From Chryseomicrobium aureum (GTDB lineage: Bacteria > Bacillota > Bacilli > Bacillales_A > Planococcaceae): a DNA stretch of 64,000 nt. Positions 43,845 through 52,724 of the stretch are shown one piece after another. The notes beneath the pieces are model-generated. The model saw only the letters and a list, made by a program, of their open reading frames with translations, was not told the origin of the DNA and did not search any database. Numbering within the stretch: the stretch's first letter is position 1; each line of letters begins with the position of its first letter. The translations under genes and the position numbers were made by a program. Location: the NCBI RefSeq assembly GCF_016909155.1, contig NZ_JAFBFG010000003.1:1-64000 (forward strand), given 5' to 3'.

Positions 43845-43871
43845 TTATCGGAAGATAAAAAAAAATGTTTA
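43845..43871 (-). promoter_or_regulatory. Sigma-D promoter of hag
   Basis: On the minus strand TAAA (43871-43868), 15 bases plus T, then CCGATAA (43851-43845): a near-perfect sigma-D promoter. The predicted leader to the ATG is about 60 bases and contains both CsrA hairpins. No terminator separates csrA from hag, so some read-through is possible. Confidence 0.92.
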
Positions 43872-43884
43872 GTTATTTTTCGAA

Positions 43885-44097
43885 TTATTTTTTCAAGTGC
43901 TTTAATAGGTCCATCGAAATACGAGCTGCTTGATTTTCTTTTCGGATTTCTTCATAGATTTCTTGGCGATGAACAGCAACTGTTTTAGGGGCATTTATTC
44001 CAACTTTTATTGTTTCTCCTTCAAGTGCAGTGATGATGACTTCAATATCATTGCCAATTCGAATGCTTTCTCCAACTTTTCTTCCTAGAACTAACAT
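43885..44097 (-). CDS. csrA: CsrA, translational repressor
   Basis: The 70-residue RNA-binding protein has the start [15 protein letters not shown] and [19 protein letters not shown]. The C-terminal extension (about residues 48-70) where FliW binds in Bacillus is present. It represses hag translation. It starts one base after fliW. Confidence 0.96.
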   Translation of the reverse strand: MLVLGRKVGESIRIGNDIEVIITALEGETIKVGINAPKTVAVHRQEIYEEIRKENQAARISMDLLKHLKK

Positions 44098-44487
44098 TTA
44101 AGCATCCCCTTTCAAGGGATGCTTAACAGATAATGTTGGATCTTTTTGTATGTATTGAAGTGCTTTTTTTGATTTTAAATTTAAGAGTAAGGGTGCCTTC
44201 AAATTTGTGGTTGAGGTCTCAAGACTTTGTTTAAGCGTTACAAGTGTTAACAGAATGACATCTTCAGACGATTCTACACTTAACTTGTCCTGAATCGTCG
44301 CTTCAATATGAACCGAGTATTCCGGAACCAGTTTAAATGGATCAATAGCTAAAAATCCGACTTCGCCACGTGGTGATTGCAGTTCGTAAAAAGTAGCATT
44401 AAAAGGGAGATCTAAGGGTGTTAAAGTAAGCTCTCTCAAATCTTCAAAGCCTAATAAACCCTCTGGAAATTCAAAAGTTTCGTTCAT
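44098..44487 (-). CDS. fliW: FliW, CsrA antagonist and flagellin sensor
   Basis: The 129-residue protein has FEFPEGLLGFEDLRE at the start and a beta-rich body (GEVGFLAIDPFKLVPEYSV, ILLTLVTLKQS). FliW is bound by flagellin; when filament export proceeds it is freed to bind CsrA and lift repression of hag. The ATG at 44487 follows GAGGAG and lies 11 bases after the HD-GYP stop. Confidence 0.93.
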   Translation of the reverse strand: MNETFEFPEGLLGFEDLRELTLTPLDLPFNATFYELQSPRGEVGFLAIDPFKLVPEYSVHIEATIQDKLSVESSEDVILLTLVTLKQSLETSTTNLKAPLLLNLKSKKALQYIQKDPTLSVKHPLKGDA

Positions 44488-44498
44488 TATTATACTCC

Positions 44499-45497
44499 TC
44501 ACATTGAGACAACGTTCCGCATCTCAGGTAGTTTCTTTTGCATGATTGTCGTAAAAGCAGTAACAAGCTTCGGATCAAATTGCGTCCCAGCATTTTCTTT
44601 AATTATACGTAAAGCTTCCTCCGGTGAACGCTTGCGCTGATACACCCTATTAGTTGTCATGGCGTCATACGTATCAGCAATTGCCATTATTCGTGCAGAC
44701 AAGGGTATTTCTTCTCCAATCAGTCCGGTTGGATAGCCATTCCCATCAAAGCGCTCATGATGGTATAAAATTGCATCTCGAATCGTTTGATTTCTCATTA
44801 CCGGTGCGTGTTGTAATAAATCCATACCAAGTTGAGGGTGCTTCTTAATTTCACTGTACTCCTGCACAGTTAAAGAATCTGGTTTGATTAAAATAGCATC
44901 GGGAATAGCAATTTTTCCAATATCGTGTAATAGACCAGCTACGTATAGGTTTTGCTGAAATTCAGCATATAAATTTAGCTCTTTCGCTATCCAAACTGAT
45001 TTTTCAGCTACATTTCTCGAATGTTGCGCAGTATAGTGATCTCGCATTTGAATAGTCTGAAGTAGTGAATAAATACTTTTCATTTCAGTACTTCGTGCTT
45101 CTTGCAGTATTTTTAATGCAGACAACGAGAAGATTCCAATTCCAATATAAAGTGCACTAATTACTGCGAGCATTGACCAATTATGTGAGGTGAATGCCTC
45201 TGAATACGTATAATAACGCAGTCCTATAAAAATAACCGCCATTAAAAAAATATAAATCCTTCGGTTAAACAACAAACTATAGCCGAATATCAGTACATAA
45301 TATAATTCTGGCCCCATATGATTGGGAATAAGAACATGCTCCACCCAGAAAACAATAGGTGTAAACAAAACCATTAGAAAAGTTAAAAGTTCTTTTCGTT
45401 CTGCAAACGATAAGATGGCATCTATTAACACTACTCCATAACGAGGAGCAGCAATTTTTTCAACTTCGAGATCAGTGCGCGAAACAAAACTGTTCAT
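44499..45497 (-). CDS. Membrane-bound HD-GYP phosphodiesterase
   Basis: The 332-residue protein has about four or five N-terminal membrane segments (about 35-135) without a recognised sensor family, then an HD-GYP domain (about 140-325). Motifs are complete: HSRNVAEKS, LLHDIGK (HD near residue 191), HPQLG and HHERFDGNGYP (about 246-256), with IADTYDAMT. HD-GYP enzymes usually hydrolyse cyclic-di-GMP. It leads the fliW-csrA operon from a sigma-D promoter, so it should be made together with late flagellar proteins and lower c-di-GMP. GGAGGAG precedes the ATG. Confidence 0.9.
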   Translation of the reverse strand: MNSFVSRTDLEVEKIAAPRYGVVLIDAILSFAERKELLTFLMVLFTPIVFWVEHVLIPNHMGPELYYVLIFGYSLLFNRRIYIFLMAVIFIGLRYYTYSEAFTSHNWSMLAVISALYIGIGIFSLSALKILQEARSTEMKSIYSLLQTIQMRDHYTAQHSRNVAEKSVWIAKELNLYAEFQQNLYVAGLLHDIGKIAIPDAILIKPDSLTVQEYSEIKKHPQLGMDLLQHAPVMRNQTIRDAILYHHERFDGNGYPTGLIGEEIPLSARIMAIADTYDAMTTNRVYQRKRSPEEALRIIKENAGTQFDPKLVTAFTTIMQKKLPEMRNVVSM

Positions 45498-45532
45498 GGG
45501 CTCCTCCGAGAAAATAGACCTTTGTATACGTA

Positions 45533-45559
45533 TTATCGGATAATTCTATAAATAGTTTA
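45533..45559 (-). promoter_or_regulatory. Sigma-D promoter of the HD-GYP-fliW-csrA operon
   Basis: On the minus strand TAAA (45559-45556), 15 bases, then TCCGATAA (45540-45533), 36 bases upstream of the ATG. It differs from consensus only in the first base of the -10 box. Confidence 0.88.
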
Positions 45560-45620
45560 GTATTTTTTTAATCTTAACTTGTTTTTATCAAACATTAAAT
45601 AATTCTAAAAATAAAATATT

Positions 45621-45663
45621 GTAAATAAATAAATAGAACCCGAAGCAAGATGCCCCGGGTTCT
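45621..45663 (-). terminator. Terminator of the ribose operon
   Basis: AGAACCCG (45635-45642) and CGGGTTCT (45656-45663) are perfect arms around a 13-base loop; read leftward they are followed by ATTTATTTATTT. It lies 24 bases after the rbsB stop codon. Confidence 0.8.
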
Positions 45664-45686
45664 GTACCACGCTCATTTATTTTATT

Positions 45687-46610
45687 TTAGTCTTGTCCAA
45701 TCAATTCAAGTTCCACTGGGATATTTGCTTCTACTTCTTCCCCAGCTAACACTTTCATTGCTGTTTCGACACCAATCTCACCAATCATCGCTGGTTGTTG
45801 TGCGATTGTTCCTGCTAGACGACCATCTTCTACTGAAGCGACTGCATCATCTGTAGCGTCAAAGCCTACAACGACGATGTCTTTACCAGCTGCTTCGATT
45901 GCTTCAAGTGCTCCAAGTGCCATTTCATCGTTGTGTGCGAACACACCCGTGATGTCAGGGTTAGATTGCAAGATGTTTTCCATTACAGATAAACCTTCTG
46001 CACGGTTGAAGTTCGCTGTTTGTTTTGCAACGACATCTAGTTGGTCTGCTGCTACTGAGTTAAATCCTTCTCCACGCTCACGTGCTGCAGAAGAACCTGG
46101 TACACCTTCAAGCTCTGCTACTTGTGCGCCTTCACCAACTAGAGATACCAAGTATTCTCCAGCCATTTGGCCACCTGCTGCGTTATCAGATGCTACGTGT
46201 GCAACAACTTCTCCACCTTCAGCAGAACGATCAAGCGTGATTACTGGAATACCTGCTGCGTTTGCAGATTCAACTGCCGCTGCTACTGCTGCAGAATCCA
46301 CTGGGTTGATCAAAATAAAATCAACGCCTTGTTGAATCAAGTCTTCCACGTCAGAGGCTTGCTTCGAAGCATTGTCTTGTGCGTCTACCACTGTCATTTC
46401 CGCTCCAAGTTCTTCTGCTTTTGCTTCAGCGCCATCTGTTAACGTGACGAAGAATGGGTTATTCAATGTAGATACTGAGAAACCAATCGTTGGTGTTTCA
46501 TTCGTTGATTCTGTGTCTCCTGATTCGTTCGACGATGTTGGTGAATCCAATGAACATGCTGCAAGGAATAAGACTGCTGCAAGACTTACTAGTACCCAAA
46601 TTTTCTTCAT
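45687..46610 (-). CDS. rbsB: RbsB, ribose-binding lipoprotein
   Basis: The 307-residue lipoprotein has a signal peptide with lipobox LAAC (cysteine about residue 19), a Ser/Thr-rich spacer and a periplasmic-binding-protein fold (TIGFSVSTLNNPFFVTL, DGAEAKAEELGAEM, FAHNDEMALGALEAI). It captures ribose at the cell surface for RbsAC. AAGGGGAGAG precedes the ATG. It is the last gene of rbsRKDACB. Confidence 0.94.
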   Translation of the reverse strand: MKKIWVLVSLAAVLFLAACSLDSPTSSNESGDTESTNETPTIGFSVSTLNNPFFVTLTDGAEAKAEELGAEMTVVDAQDNASKQASDVEDLIQQGVDFILINPVDSAAVAAAVESANAAGIPVITLDRSAEGGEVVAHVASDNAAGGQMAGEYLVSLVGEGAQVAELEGVPGSSAARERGEGFNSVAADQLDVVAKQTANFNRAEGLSVMENILQSNPDITGVFAHNDEMALGALEAIEAAGKDIVVVGFDATDDAVASVEDGRLAGTIAQQPAMIGEIGVETAMKVLAGEEVEANIPVELELIGQD

Positions 46611-46624
46611 AGTGTTCTCTCCCC

Positions 46625-47572
46625 TTAAATAAGTTTTTTGCGATCAATCAAGACCGCGAATAGTATGACAAGTCCTTTTACAACTTGCTGGAAAAAGGAC
46701 GAAACCCCAATAAGATTTAACCCGTTGTTTAGAACACCAATGATCAGTGCTCCGATTAATGTACCGACGATCCAACCACGCCCGCCTGTTAGACTTGTGC
46801 CTCCAAGAACGACTGCTGCGATTGCATCAAGTTCAAACATTTGTCCGGCTGTTGGCTGTGCAGAGTTTAGACGTGACGTCAAAATAAGGGCTGCGAGTGC
46901 CGATAAGAAACCTGTTAAAGAATAAACATAAATTTTGATACGACCTGTTTTAATTCCTGATAGTTTTGATGCCTCTTCGTTTCCACCAACTGCATAGACG
47001 CGGCGACCGAATGTTGTTTTCTTTAAAATGAAGTAAAGTATTCCAAAGCTGATCAACATTGTGACGACTGGTACAGGAATTCCTAAGAAATAGCCTTTCC
47101 CAAGCATTTGGAATGTCAATGAATCACCCAATCCTGAAATTGGACGACCTTCTGTATACACAAGTGTCAACCCACGATAGATGGTCATCGTTGCAAGTGT
47201 TGCGATAAAGGGTGCGACATTCCCTTTTGCAATTAATACACCGTTCACTGCACCGAGTAGTGCACCTAGAATCAATCCGAGTAACATTGCTAAGATTGGG
47301 TCCGTTCCACCTGCCATCATTCCAGCAGTCACTGCGCCTGTTAGGGCTAAAATCGAACCGACCGATAAATCAATACCACCAGTCAAAATAACAAATGTCA
47401 TCCCAAACGCGATAATCGCATTGATTGATACTTGGCGAAGAACGTTCAATAAGTTGCTCACTGACAAGAAGTCAGGATTTAAAATCGTGATAATGGTAAC
47501 AATCAAAAACAGTCCAAGGAACGGAACCAATTTTTGAATCAACCCTTGTTTCGATGCGGTTGTACTAGACAC
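46625..47572 (-). CDS. rbsC: RbsC, ribose ABC permease
   Basis: The 315-residue membrane protein has about eight to ten helices. The family segments [21 protein letters not shown] and [22 protein letters not shown] are clear. I place the start at the GTG at 47572, eight bases after AGGAGG; the GTG three codons earlier is too close to it. It overlaps the end of rbsA. Confidence 0.93.
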   Translation of the reverse strand: MSSTTASKQGLIQKLVPFLGLFLIVTIITILNPDFLSVSNLLNVLRQVSINAIIAFGMTFVILTGGIDLSVGSILALTGAVTAGMMAGGTDPILAMLLGLILGALLGAVNGVLIAKGNVAPFIATLATMTIYRGLTLVYTEGRPISGLGDSLTFQMLGKGYFLGIPVPVVTMLISFGILYFILKKTTFGRRVYAVGGNEEASKLSGIKTGRIKIYVYSLTGFLSALAALILTSRLNSAQPTAGQMFELDAIAAVVLGGTSLTGGRGWIVGTLIGALIIGVLNNGLNLIGVSSFFQQVVKGLVILFAVLIDRKKLI

Positions 47573-49055
47573 GTGTTCCACCTCCTGTTGCGTAATTCAT
47601 AATCGTTTCTTGCGTCAGGTCTTTGTTGTCGAGCTGCGCTGTGAGTTTGCCTTCATGCATGACGAGCACACGGTCCGCCATTCCAAGAACTTCCGGAAGT
47701 TCGGAGGAAATCATGACAATCGCGACTCCCTTTTCAGCAAGTTCATTCATAATCGAATAAATTTCTTTCTTCGCCCCGACATCCACACCTCGTGTTGGTT
47801 CATCCAAAATTAAAATAGAAGGATTCGTCCCTAACCATTTCGAGAGAACAACTTTTTGTTGGTTCCCCCCACTGAGTGACTTCACAGGCAGTTCCGGGCT
47901 TGATGTGCGAATACCCAACCGTTCTTTCATTCGATCAAACAGTGCACGCTCTTTTTTCGCCGACATCAATCCATTTGAAGAAAGGGTGGGAAAATTCGAA
48001 AGACTAATGTTTTGTTCCACGCTAAAATCGAGAATCAAGCCTTCACTTTTCCGGTCTTCAGTCACGTACGCGAGCCCGTGTCCAATTGCATCATGCGGTG
48101 TTCGAATTTTGACGGACTTGCCGTTGATTTTGACTTTTCCAGCCGTCGCTTTTTTGTAGCCAAACAAAGATTGGACGATTTCTGTGCGACCTGCTCCCAT
48201 AAGACCAGCAAGTGCGACAATCTCTCCTTGTTTCACTTCAAAACTCACGTCTCTAAAATACGGATCTCGAGTCAGTCCACTTACTTCTAAAATTGTGTCA
48301 CCTAGAGTTGCAGCACGTTCTGGAAAACGATCCCCTAGGGCACGGCCGACCATCATCTGAACAATTTCATCGAAGTTTGTCTCCGCAATTCGTTTCACGC
48401 CAACCCACTGGCCATCACGAAGAACTGTGATGCGGTCACAAATCGCAAAGATTTCTTCCATGCGGTGGGAGATATAGATGAATGCGACACCTTTGTCTTT
48501 TAGTGCGCGCACGGTTTTAAAGAGTTGTTCAATCTCACGGTCTGTAAGTGCTGCTGTCGGTTCATCCATGATGATGACTTCTGCATTTGAAGACAGCGCA
48601 CGGGCGATTTCCACGATTTGCTGCTGACCAACGGACAATGTCGCTGCTTCAGCAGATGGATCAATGTTTAGACCGAGCTCAGCAAGACGTTGCTTCGCTT
48701 CTGTTTCCATCTTCTTCGTCTTCAAGATGCCTGTTTTCCCTAGTGTTTCTTCTTTTCCTAAAAACAAGTTTTCAGCAATGGATAGATAAGGCAAGATGTT
48801 AAGTTCTTGGTGAATAACTGCGATGCCTGCCTCTTCTGCTTCTTGAGGCGATTTGAAAGCAACTTCTTGGCCCTTCCACGTAATCGCTCCCTCATCTTTA
48901 GGGTGAATGCCTGTCAACACCTTCATCATCGTCGACTTCCCAGCCCCGTTTTCTCCCATCAGTGCGTGGATTTCTCCAGGCTCAAGGTCGAACTCGACAT
49001 CTCGCAAAACGGTGTTGCCGTTAAACGCTTTTGTGATTCCCTTCATGTGAAGCAT
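47565..49055 (-). CDS. rbsA: RbsA, ribose ABC transporter ATPase with two cassettes
   Basis: The 496-residue protein is a tandem ABC ATPase. The N-terminal cassette has Walker [13 protein letters not shown] and signature LSVGQQQ; the C-terminal cassette has a degenerate Walker A ([12 protein letters not shown]), as usual in sugar ATPases, with signature LSGGNQQKV and Walker [12 protein letters not shown]. It drives ribose import. The ATG at 49055 lies eight bases after GGAGG. Confidence 0.94.
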   Translation of the reverse strand: MLHMKGITKAFNGNTVLRDVEFDLEPGEIHALMGENGAGKSTMMKVLTGIHPKDEGAITWKGQEVAFKSPQEAEEAGIAVIHQELNILPYLSIAENLFLGKEETLGKTGILKTKKMETEAKQRLAELGLNIDPSAEAATLSVGQQQIVEIARALSSNAEVIIMDEPTAALTDREIEQLFKTVRALKDKGVAFIYISHRMEEIFAICDRITVLRDGQWVGVKRIAETNFDEIVQMMVGRALGDRFPERAATLGDTILEVSGLTRDPYFRDVSFEVKQGEIVALAGLMGAGRTEIVQSLFGYKKATAGKVKINGKSVKIRTPHDAIGHGLAYVTEDRKSEGLILDFSVEQNISLSNFPTLSSNGLMSAKKERALFDRMKERLGIRTSSPELPVKSLSGGNQQKVVLSKWLGTNPSILILDEPTRGVDVGAKKEIYSIMNELAEKGVAIVMISSELPEVLGMADRVLVMHEGKLTAQLDNKDLTQETIMNYATGGGTRV

Positions 49056-49070
49056 ACTGTTCACCTCCGC

Positions 49071-49457
49071 TTAAAAAATGACTCCGGACTGTAAAATGAT
49101 ATTGGCATACGGCGTTGCTTCGCCGGTGCGAATAATGACTTTGGCGTGTTTGGTTTGTTCTTTAAATGCTTCATGCGAAACGTATGTTAATTCAAATTGA
49201 CTGTTTAGTACGTGAAATACATCCTCATTGAATTGAGGTAGCTCATTTGCCACTATGGCTTTTTCAGTTTGGAAGTCTTCAGTGACCGCTTTCACGATAT
49301 CAAGAAACGCTGGTTTTCCAAGCGTGTAGGAAAGGTCAATACACTTCACACCATCTGGAATGGGTAGGCCACAGTCTGCGATAACGAGTTGATCCGTATG
49401 TCCCATCTGCGCTAACATTCCAGCTAGCTCACGGTTTAAAATTCCTTGCTTCTTCAT
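49071..49457 (-). CDS. rbsD: RbsD, D-ribose pyranase
   Basis: The 128-residue protein has the family's [22 protein letters not shown] start, with the catalytic-type histidine, and [12 protein letters not shown]. It interconverts pyranose and furanose forms so that ribokinase gets its substrate. It overlaps rbsK by four bases (ATGA). Confidence 0.94.
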   Translation of the reverse strand: MKKQGILNRELAGMLAQMGHTDQLVIADCGLPIPDGVKCIDLSYTLGKPAFLDIVKAVTEDFQTEKAIVANELPQFNEDVFHVLNSQFELTYVSHEAFKEQTKHAKVIIRTGEATPYANIILQSGVIF

Positions 49458-50326
49458 CGTGTCATCCTTTCATCTACAGCGGCTCGTTTTGGCATTCCTG
49501 TTTGTGCACCAAGCGCTTCAACCGAAAGTGAGGCAGCTGCGTTTGCGAATTCGATGGATTTGGCGAGTTCCCAGTTTTGACTCAGTCCATATGCAAGTGC
49601 TCCATTAAACGTATCCCCTGCTCCGGTCGTATCAACCACTTCGACTGGGTAACCGGTTACATATACAGCATCCGACTCCCCAGGATACATTGCCCCGTCT
49701 TTCCCAAGTGTTACAATGACTTGGTTTTGGAAGGATTGGATTGCTTTTTTCCACTCTGCTCCCCAAATAGTTTCAGCTTCTGATTCATTTGGTGTAAGTA
49801 GAGCTCCGTACTGTAGTAAACCTTCATGAAAGTCGTCAGTTGGTGCTGGGTTTAAAATCGCTTGGACGTTATGTTCTTTGCAGATAGCAAGACCTTTTTC
49901 CACCATTCCCACTGGAATCTCTAATTGGAAGACAACCACTTTGCTTTGAGGAATGATTCGTTCCATCTCTAGGACCATTTCTTGTTCCCATTCGTGATTC
50001 GCTCCAGGTACTACGATGATGCGGTTGTCTTGATCAGAAACTAAGATGTTTGCAATGCCTGTTGGCTTGTCGACACGTTTAATAGAAGCAGTATGAATAC
50101 CTTCGTTTTGAAGATTCTCTGTTAGTTCCCTGCCAAATGCATCATTCCCCACAACACCGAGCATCGTTACGTCTGCTCCAAGCCTTGCTGCTGCCACTGC
50201 TTGATTCGCACCTTTCCCTCCTGGAATCGTTGCAAACAAATCACCGAGACGCGTTTCGCCTTGTTTTGGAAAATTATCTGTGCGGACAACGAGATCCATA
50301 TTAATGCTTCCAATGACTGTAATCAT
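49454..50326 (-). CDS. rbsK: RbsK, ribokinase
   Basis: The 290-residue PfkB-family kinase phosphorylates ribose to ribose-5-phosphate. Signatures are the N-terminal [35 protein letters not shown] (about 40-54) and the catalytic [17 protein letters not shown] (about 236-252). It overlaps rbsR by four bases. Confidence 0.95.
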   Translation of the reverse strand: MITVIGSINMDLVVRTDNFPKQGETRLGDLFATIPGGKGANQAVAAARLGADVTMLGVVGNDAFGRELTENLQNEGIHTASIKRVDKPTGIANILVSDQDNRIIVVPGANHEWEQEMVLEMERIIPQSKVVVFQLEIPVGMVEKGLAICKEHNVQAILNPAPTDDFHEGLLQYGALLTPNESEAETIWGAEWKKAIQSFQNQVIVTLGKDGAMYPGESDAVYVTGYPVEVVDTTGAGDTFNGALAYGLSQNWELAKSIEFANAAASLSVEALGAQTGMPKRAAVDERMTR

Positions 50327-51309
50327 GATGTCTCACTCCTTGTTGTTCCGCGGTGAACAATTTCAACCGGAACTTCGTAATACATTTTTTCGAGTGGTTC
50401 GTTTTCCACTTGTTTAATCAGTATCCGAGCAGCCATCGCGCCAAGTTTATAAATATCTTGTCTGACAGTCGAAAGCGGCGGGGACAACATTTCGCCCAGT
50501 TGAATACCATCAAATCCAATAATCTGAATATCCGAAGGAATGTGTAGCCCAAGTTCCGTACACGCTCGAATAGCTCCAAGTGCTGCTACATCACTACTTG
50601 TGACAATCCCATCCACTTCTTTATGCGGTGTTAGATAGGCTTTCACTTTCTCATAGGACTCATCAAAATGGAAGTTTGCTTGAATATGGTGATGCGCAAC
50701 ATCTGTCACACCGAGCATCGCTTCTTCAAATCCTTGTTTTCGTTCACTCGCAGATTGAATGTGGTCTGGCCCTTCTACAAAAAGAAGCTCTTTGCAACCG
50801 GAAGCAATCAAGCTTTTCGTGCTATCTTTTACTCCTTGGCGGTTACTAGAGATGACACATGGAATCGAAGCATCAATCGGGCGATCGAGTGCGACCATTG
50901 GTTTTTTTAATTTCATGTAGAGGTCACGGTTTTGCTGACTTGATGTCACAATGAAACCCGCAACATACTTTTTTTCTAGCGTTTCGATATAATTGCGTTC
51001 TTTTACTGGGTTTTCATCTGAGTTACATAATACGACTGTGTAGCCATAAGTAAGTGCAACGTCTTCTACTGCTCGCGCGAGTTCTGGGAAGAACGGGTTA
51101 GTAATGTCAGGTAAGATCAAACCAATCAGGTTGGATTGTTTTGTCGTCAAGCTTCGTGCAACCGCATTCATTTCATAGTTCAGTTCGCTGATCGCTTTTT
51201 GAACCGCTTGTGCCGTTTCGACGCTGACGTATCCTTTTGCATTTAAGTAGCGAGAAACCGTGGCGACAGATACCCCCGCATGTTTTGCTACGTCTCGTAT
51301 AGTCGCCAT
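50323..51309 (-). CDS. rbsR: RbsR, LacI-family ribose repressor
   Basis: The 328-residue regulator has an N-terminal LacI helix-turn-helix (MATIRDVAKHAGVSVATVSRYL, shown as landmark) and a sugar-binding core (LIGLILPDITNPFFPELARAVE; EIVHRGTT at the end). The start follows AGAAGGAGG. It is first in its own operon, and a 20-bp palindrome lies just upstream, so it should repress rbs genes until ribose or a phosphate derivative is present. Confidence 0.94.
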   Translation of the reverse strand: MATIRDVAKHAGVSVATVSRYLNAKGYVSVETAQAVQKAISELNYEMNAVARSLTTKQSNLIGLILPDITNPFFPELARAVEDVALTYGYTVVLCNSDENPVKERNYIETLEKKYVAGFIVTSSQQNRDLYMKLKKPMVALDRPIDASIPCVISSNRQGVKDSTKSLIASGCKELLFVEGPDHIQSASERKQGFEEAMLGVTDVAHHHIQANFHFDESYEKVKAYLTPHKEVDGIVTSSDVAALGAIRACTELGLHIPSDIQIIGFDGIQLGEMLSPPLSTVRQDIYKLGAMAARILIKQVENEPLEKMYYEVPVEIVHRGTTRSETS

Positions 51310-51336
51310 TTGGTTGCCTCCTTCTAAAATCACTGT

Positions 51337-51385
51337 ATGTGTAACCGGTTACACATAGAATAAAGCGTCCCATCTTACGTGTCAA
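51337..51385 (-). promoter_or_regulatory. rbs operon promoter and RbsR operator
   Basis: On the minus strand TTGACA (51385-51380), a 17-base spacer and TATTCT (51362-51357) form the promoter. Directly downstream is a perfect 20-bp palindrome, ATGTGTAACC-GGTTACACAT (51337-51356), of LacI-family operator type with a central CG, covering the expected transcription start. Repressor bound there would block initiation. Confidence 0.88.
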
Positions 51386-51470
51386 GAGGAGAAAATTCTG
51401 GATATAATGGAAGTTGAACAAAGTAAGAGGACTACCTGAAGGAATCTCATGAAGTTTGAAAGGAGTTTTC

Positions 51471-52007
51471 ATGACTAACTTACTTTTAATTAGACACTGC
51501 TCAGCAACAGGGCAACAATCTGATGCTCCACTGACTGTTGAAGGTTTTCAACAAGCAAAAGAACTTAGCCAGCATCTTGAAAGCTATTCGGTTTCGAAAA
51601 TCATTTCTAGTCCGTACCTTAGAGCTGTTCAAACGATTGAACCGTTTGCGAAACATTTTGATATTCCTATTCACCTCGACGCTCGTCTACAAGAAAGAAT
51701 TTTGAGCTCATCAGATTTACCAGATTGGATGGAAAAACTGGAAGAGACATTCAATAATTTTAACTTAAAATTTGAAGGCGGAGAGTCTAGTGCTGAAGCT
51801 TTAAATCGTATTGAACAATGCTTGAAGGAAATCAAAGTGGAAGATAATAGCTTCGTAGTAGTTGTTACTCACGGAAATCTAGCATCCCTCTTACTCACTT
51901 CACTCGATACGAACTTTGGTTTTGAAGGATGGCGTAATATGCCTAACCCTGCCATTTATAAACTAAGCCAAGGAAGTAGCTCTAAAGTACATTTAGCTAC
52001 AAAATGA
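51471..52007 (+). CDS. Histidine phosphatase superfamily protein
   Basis: The 178-residue phosphoglycerate-mutase-like protein has the catalytic LLLIRHCSATGQ motif (residues 4-15), where RHG is changed to RHC, SSPYLRAVQT and a second histidine in VVVTHGNLASLLL. The substrate cannot be told from sequence. The ATG follows AAAGGAG by five bases. It stands alone, with a palindromic repeat at its stop codon. Confidence 0.85.
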   Translation: MTNLLLIRHCSATGQQSDAPLTVEGFQQAKELSQHLESYSVSKIISSPYLRAVQTIEPFAKHFDIPIHLDARLQERILSSSDLPDWMEKLEETFNNFNLKFEGGESSAEALNRIEQCLKEIKVEDNSFVVVVTHGNLASLLLTSLDTNFGFEGWRNMPNPAIYKLSQGSSSKVHLATK

Positions 52008-52030
52008 GACAACCACTGGGGTTGTCTCAT
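52004..52030. repeat. GAGACAACC palindromic element at convergent gene ends
   Basis: ATGAGACAACC (52004-52014) and GGTTGTCTCAT (52020-52030) are perfect 11-bp arms. It sits between two converging genes and contains the TGA of the left gene. It has no T-run, so it may act as a weak bidirectional terminator or mRNA-end stabiliser. Relatives are at 54103, 61733 and 61781. Confidence 0.8.
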
Positions 52031-52034
52031 CAAT

Positions 52035-52724
52035 TCACTCTGCCCAACGAACAATGCTGGCACGTAAAAACTCCGCAGCTCCTGGTGCATGTTGATTATA
52101 ATAGGAAGCAAACCGTTCATCTGCCACATACATTTCACCTAAGCCTTTATGGGCATCGGCTGTATACTGTGGCCATGTATAACTGAGCCAGGATTTGTGA
52201 AGTGCAACCAGTTCCTTTGCATCCTCAGATTCGACAGTGTGATTGTTAGCTGCTCGTTTTAGTGTCTCAAAAATCTTTTGCTCCACTGCTTGCATCTCTG
52301 CAAACGATTCTTCTGATAAGCCCATCACCTTCGCATTACTCGCATCCACCAGCTCATCGCCATACTTTTCTCGAATTTCTTCCCCATAGTGGTGTTCATT
52401 GTCTTCAAGTAAACTCTTTTTCAACCCTGTGAATTTTTCACCGTTCGTCATACTCGTTCCTCCTCGTTTCGCTTCGATTGTTTTATCAAGAGTTTCAAGC
52501 ACTTCCGCGATTCTTTGCTGTTTTTTCAAAAGCAACTCCCTATGACCTTCAAATGCTGAAAGGTCATCAAACTCTGGAGAATTTACTAGCTCAGCAATCA
52601 CTTGTAGCGGAAATTCAAGTTCTCGAAAAAACAGAATTTGCTGAAGGCGATCCACTTCGAAATTTGAATATAGACGATAGCCAGCTTCTGAAACCGTCGC
52701 TGGCTTTAACAACCCGTGAAACAT
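52035..52724 (-). CDS. MerR/TipAS-type regulator lacking its N-terminal helix-turn-helix
   Basis: The reading frame (229 residues from 52724) enters a MerR domain in the middle: LLKPATVSEAGYRLYSNFEVDRLQQI and FRELEFPLQVIAEL are normal, but the first 20 or so residues, which hold helix 1 and most of the recognition helix (the V-R-T-L-H-x-Y-D region), are missing. A stop codon lies six codons upstream in frame, so no longer form is possible. A coiled-coil linker leads to a complete TipAS drug-binding domain (about 98-229; HHYGEEIREKYGDE, LHKSWLSYTWP). A strong internal ribosome site precedes Met-92 (52451). The gene is either decayed or kept only for a stand-alone TipAS domain. Confidence 0.75.
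   Translation of the reverse strand: MFHGLLKPATVSEAGYRLYSNFEVDRLQQILFFRELEFPLQVIAELVNSPEFDDLSAFEGHRELLLKKQQRIAEVLETLDKTIEAKRGGTSMTNGEKFTGLKKSLLEDNEHHYGEEIREKYGDELVDASNAKVMGLSEESFAEMQAVEQKIFETLKRAANNHTVESEDAKELVALHKSWLSYTWPQYTADAHKGLGEMYVADERFASYYNQHAPGAAEFLRASIVRWAE
52452..52464 (-). promoter_or_regulatory. Internal ribosome-binding site for a TipAS-only product
   Basis: On the minus strand AGGAGG (52464-52459) is followed after seven bases by an in-frame ATG at 52451. The product would be a 138-residue TipAS domain beginning MTNGEKFTGLKKSLL. In Streptomyces tipA an internal start yields just such a short antibiotic-binding protein. Confidence 0.75.
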
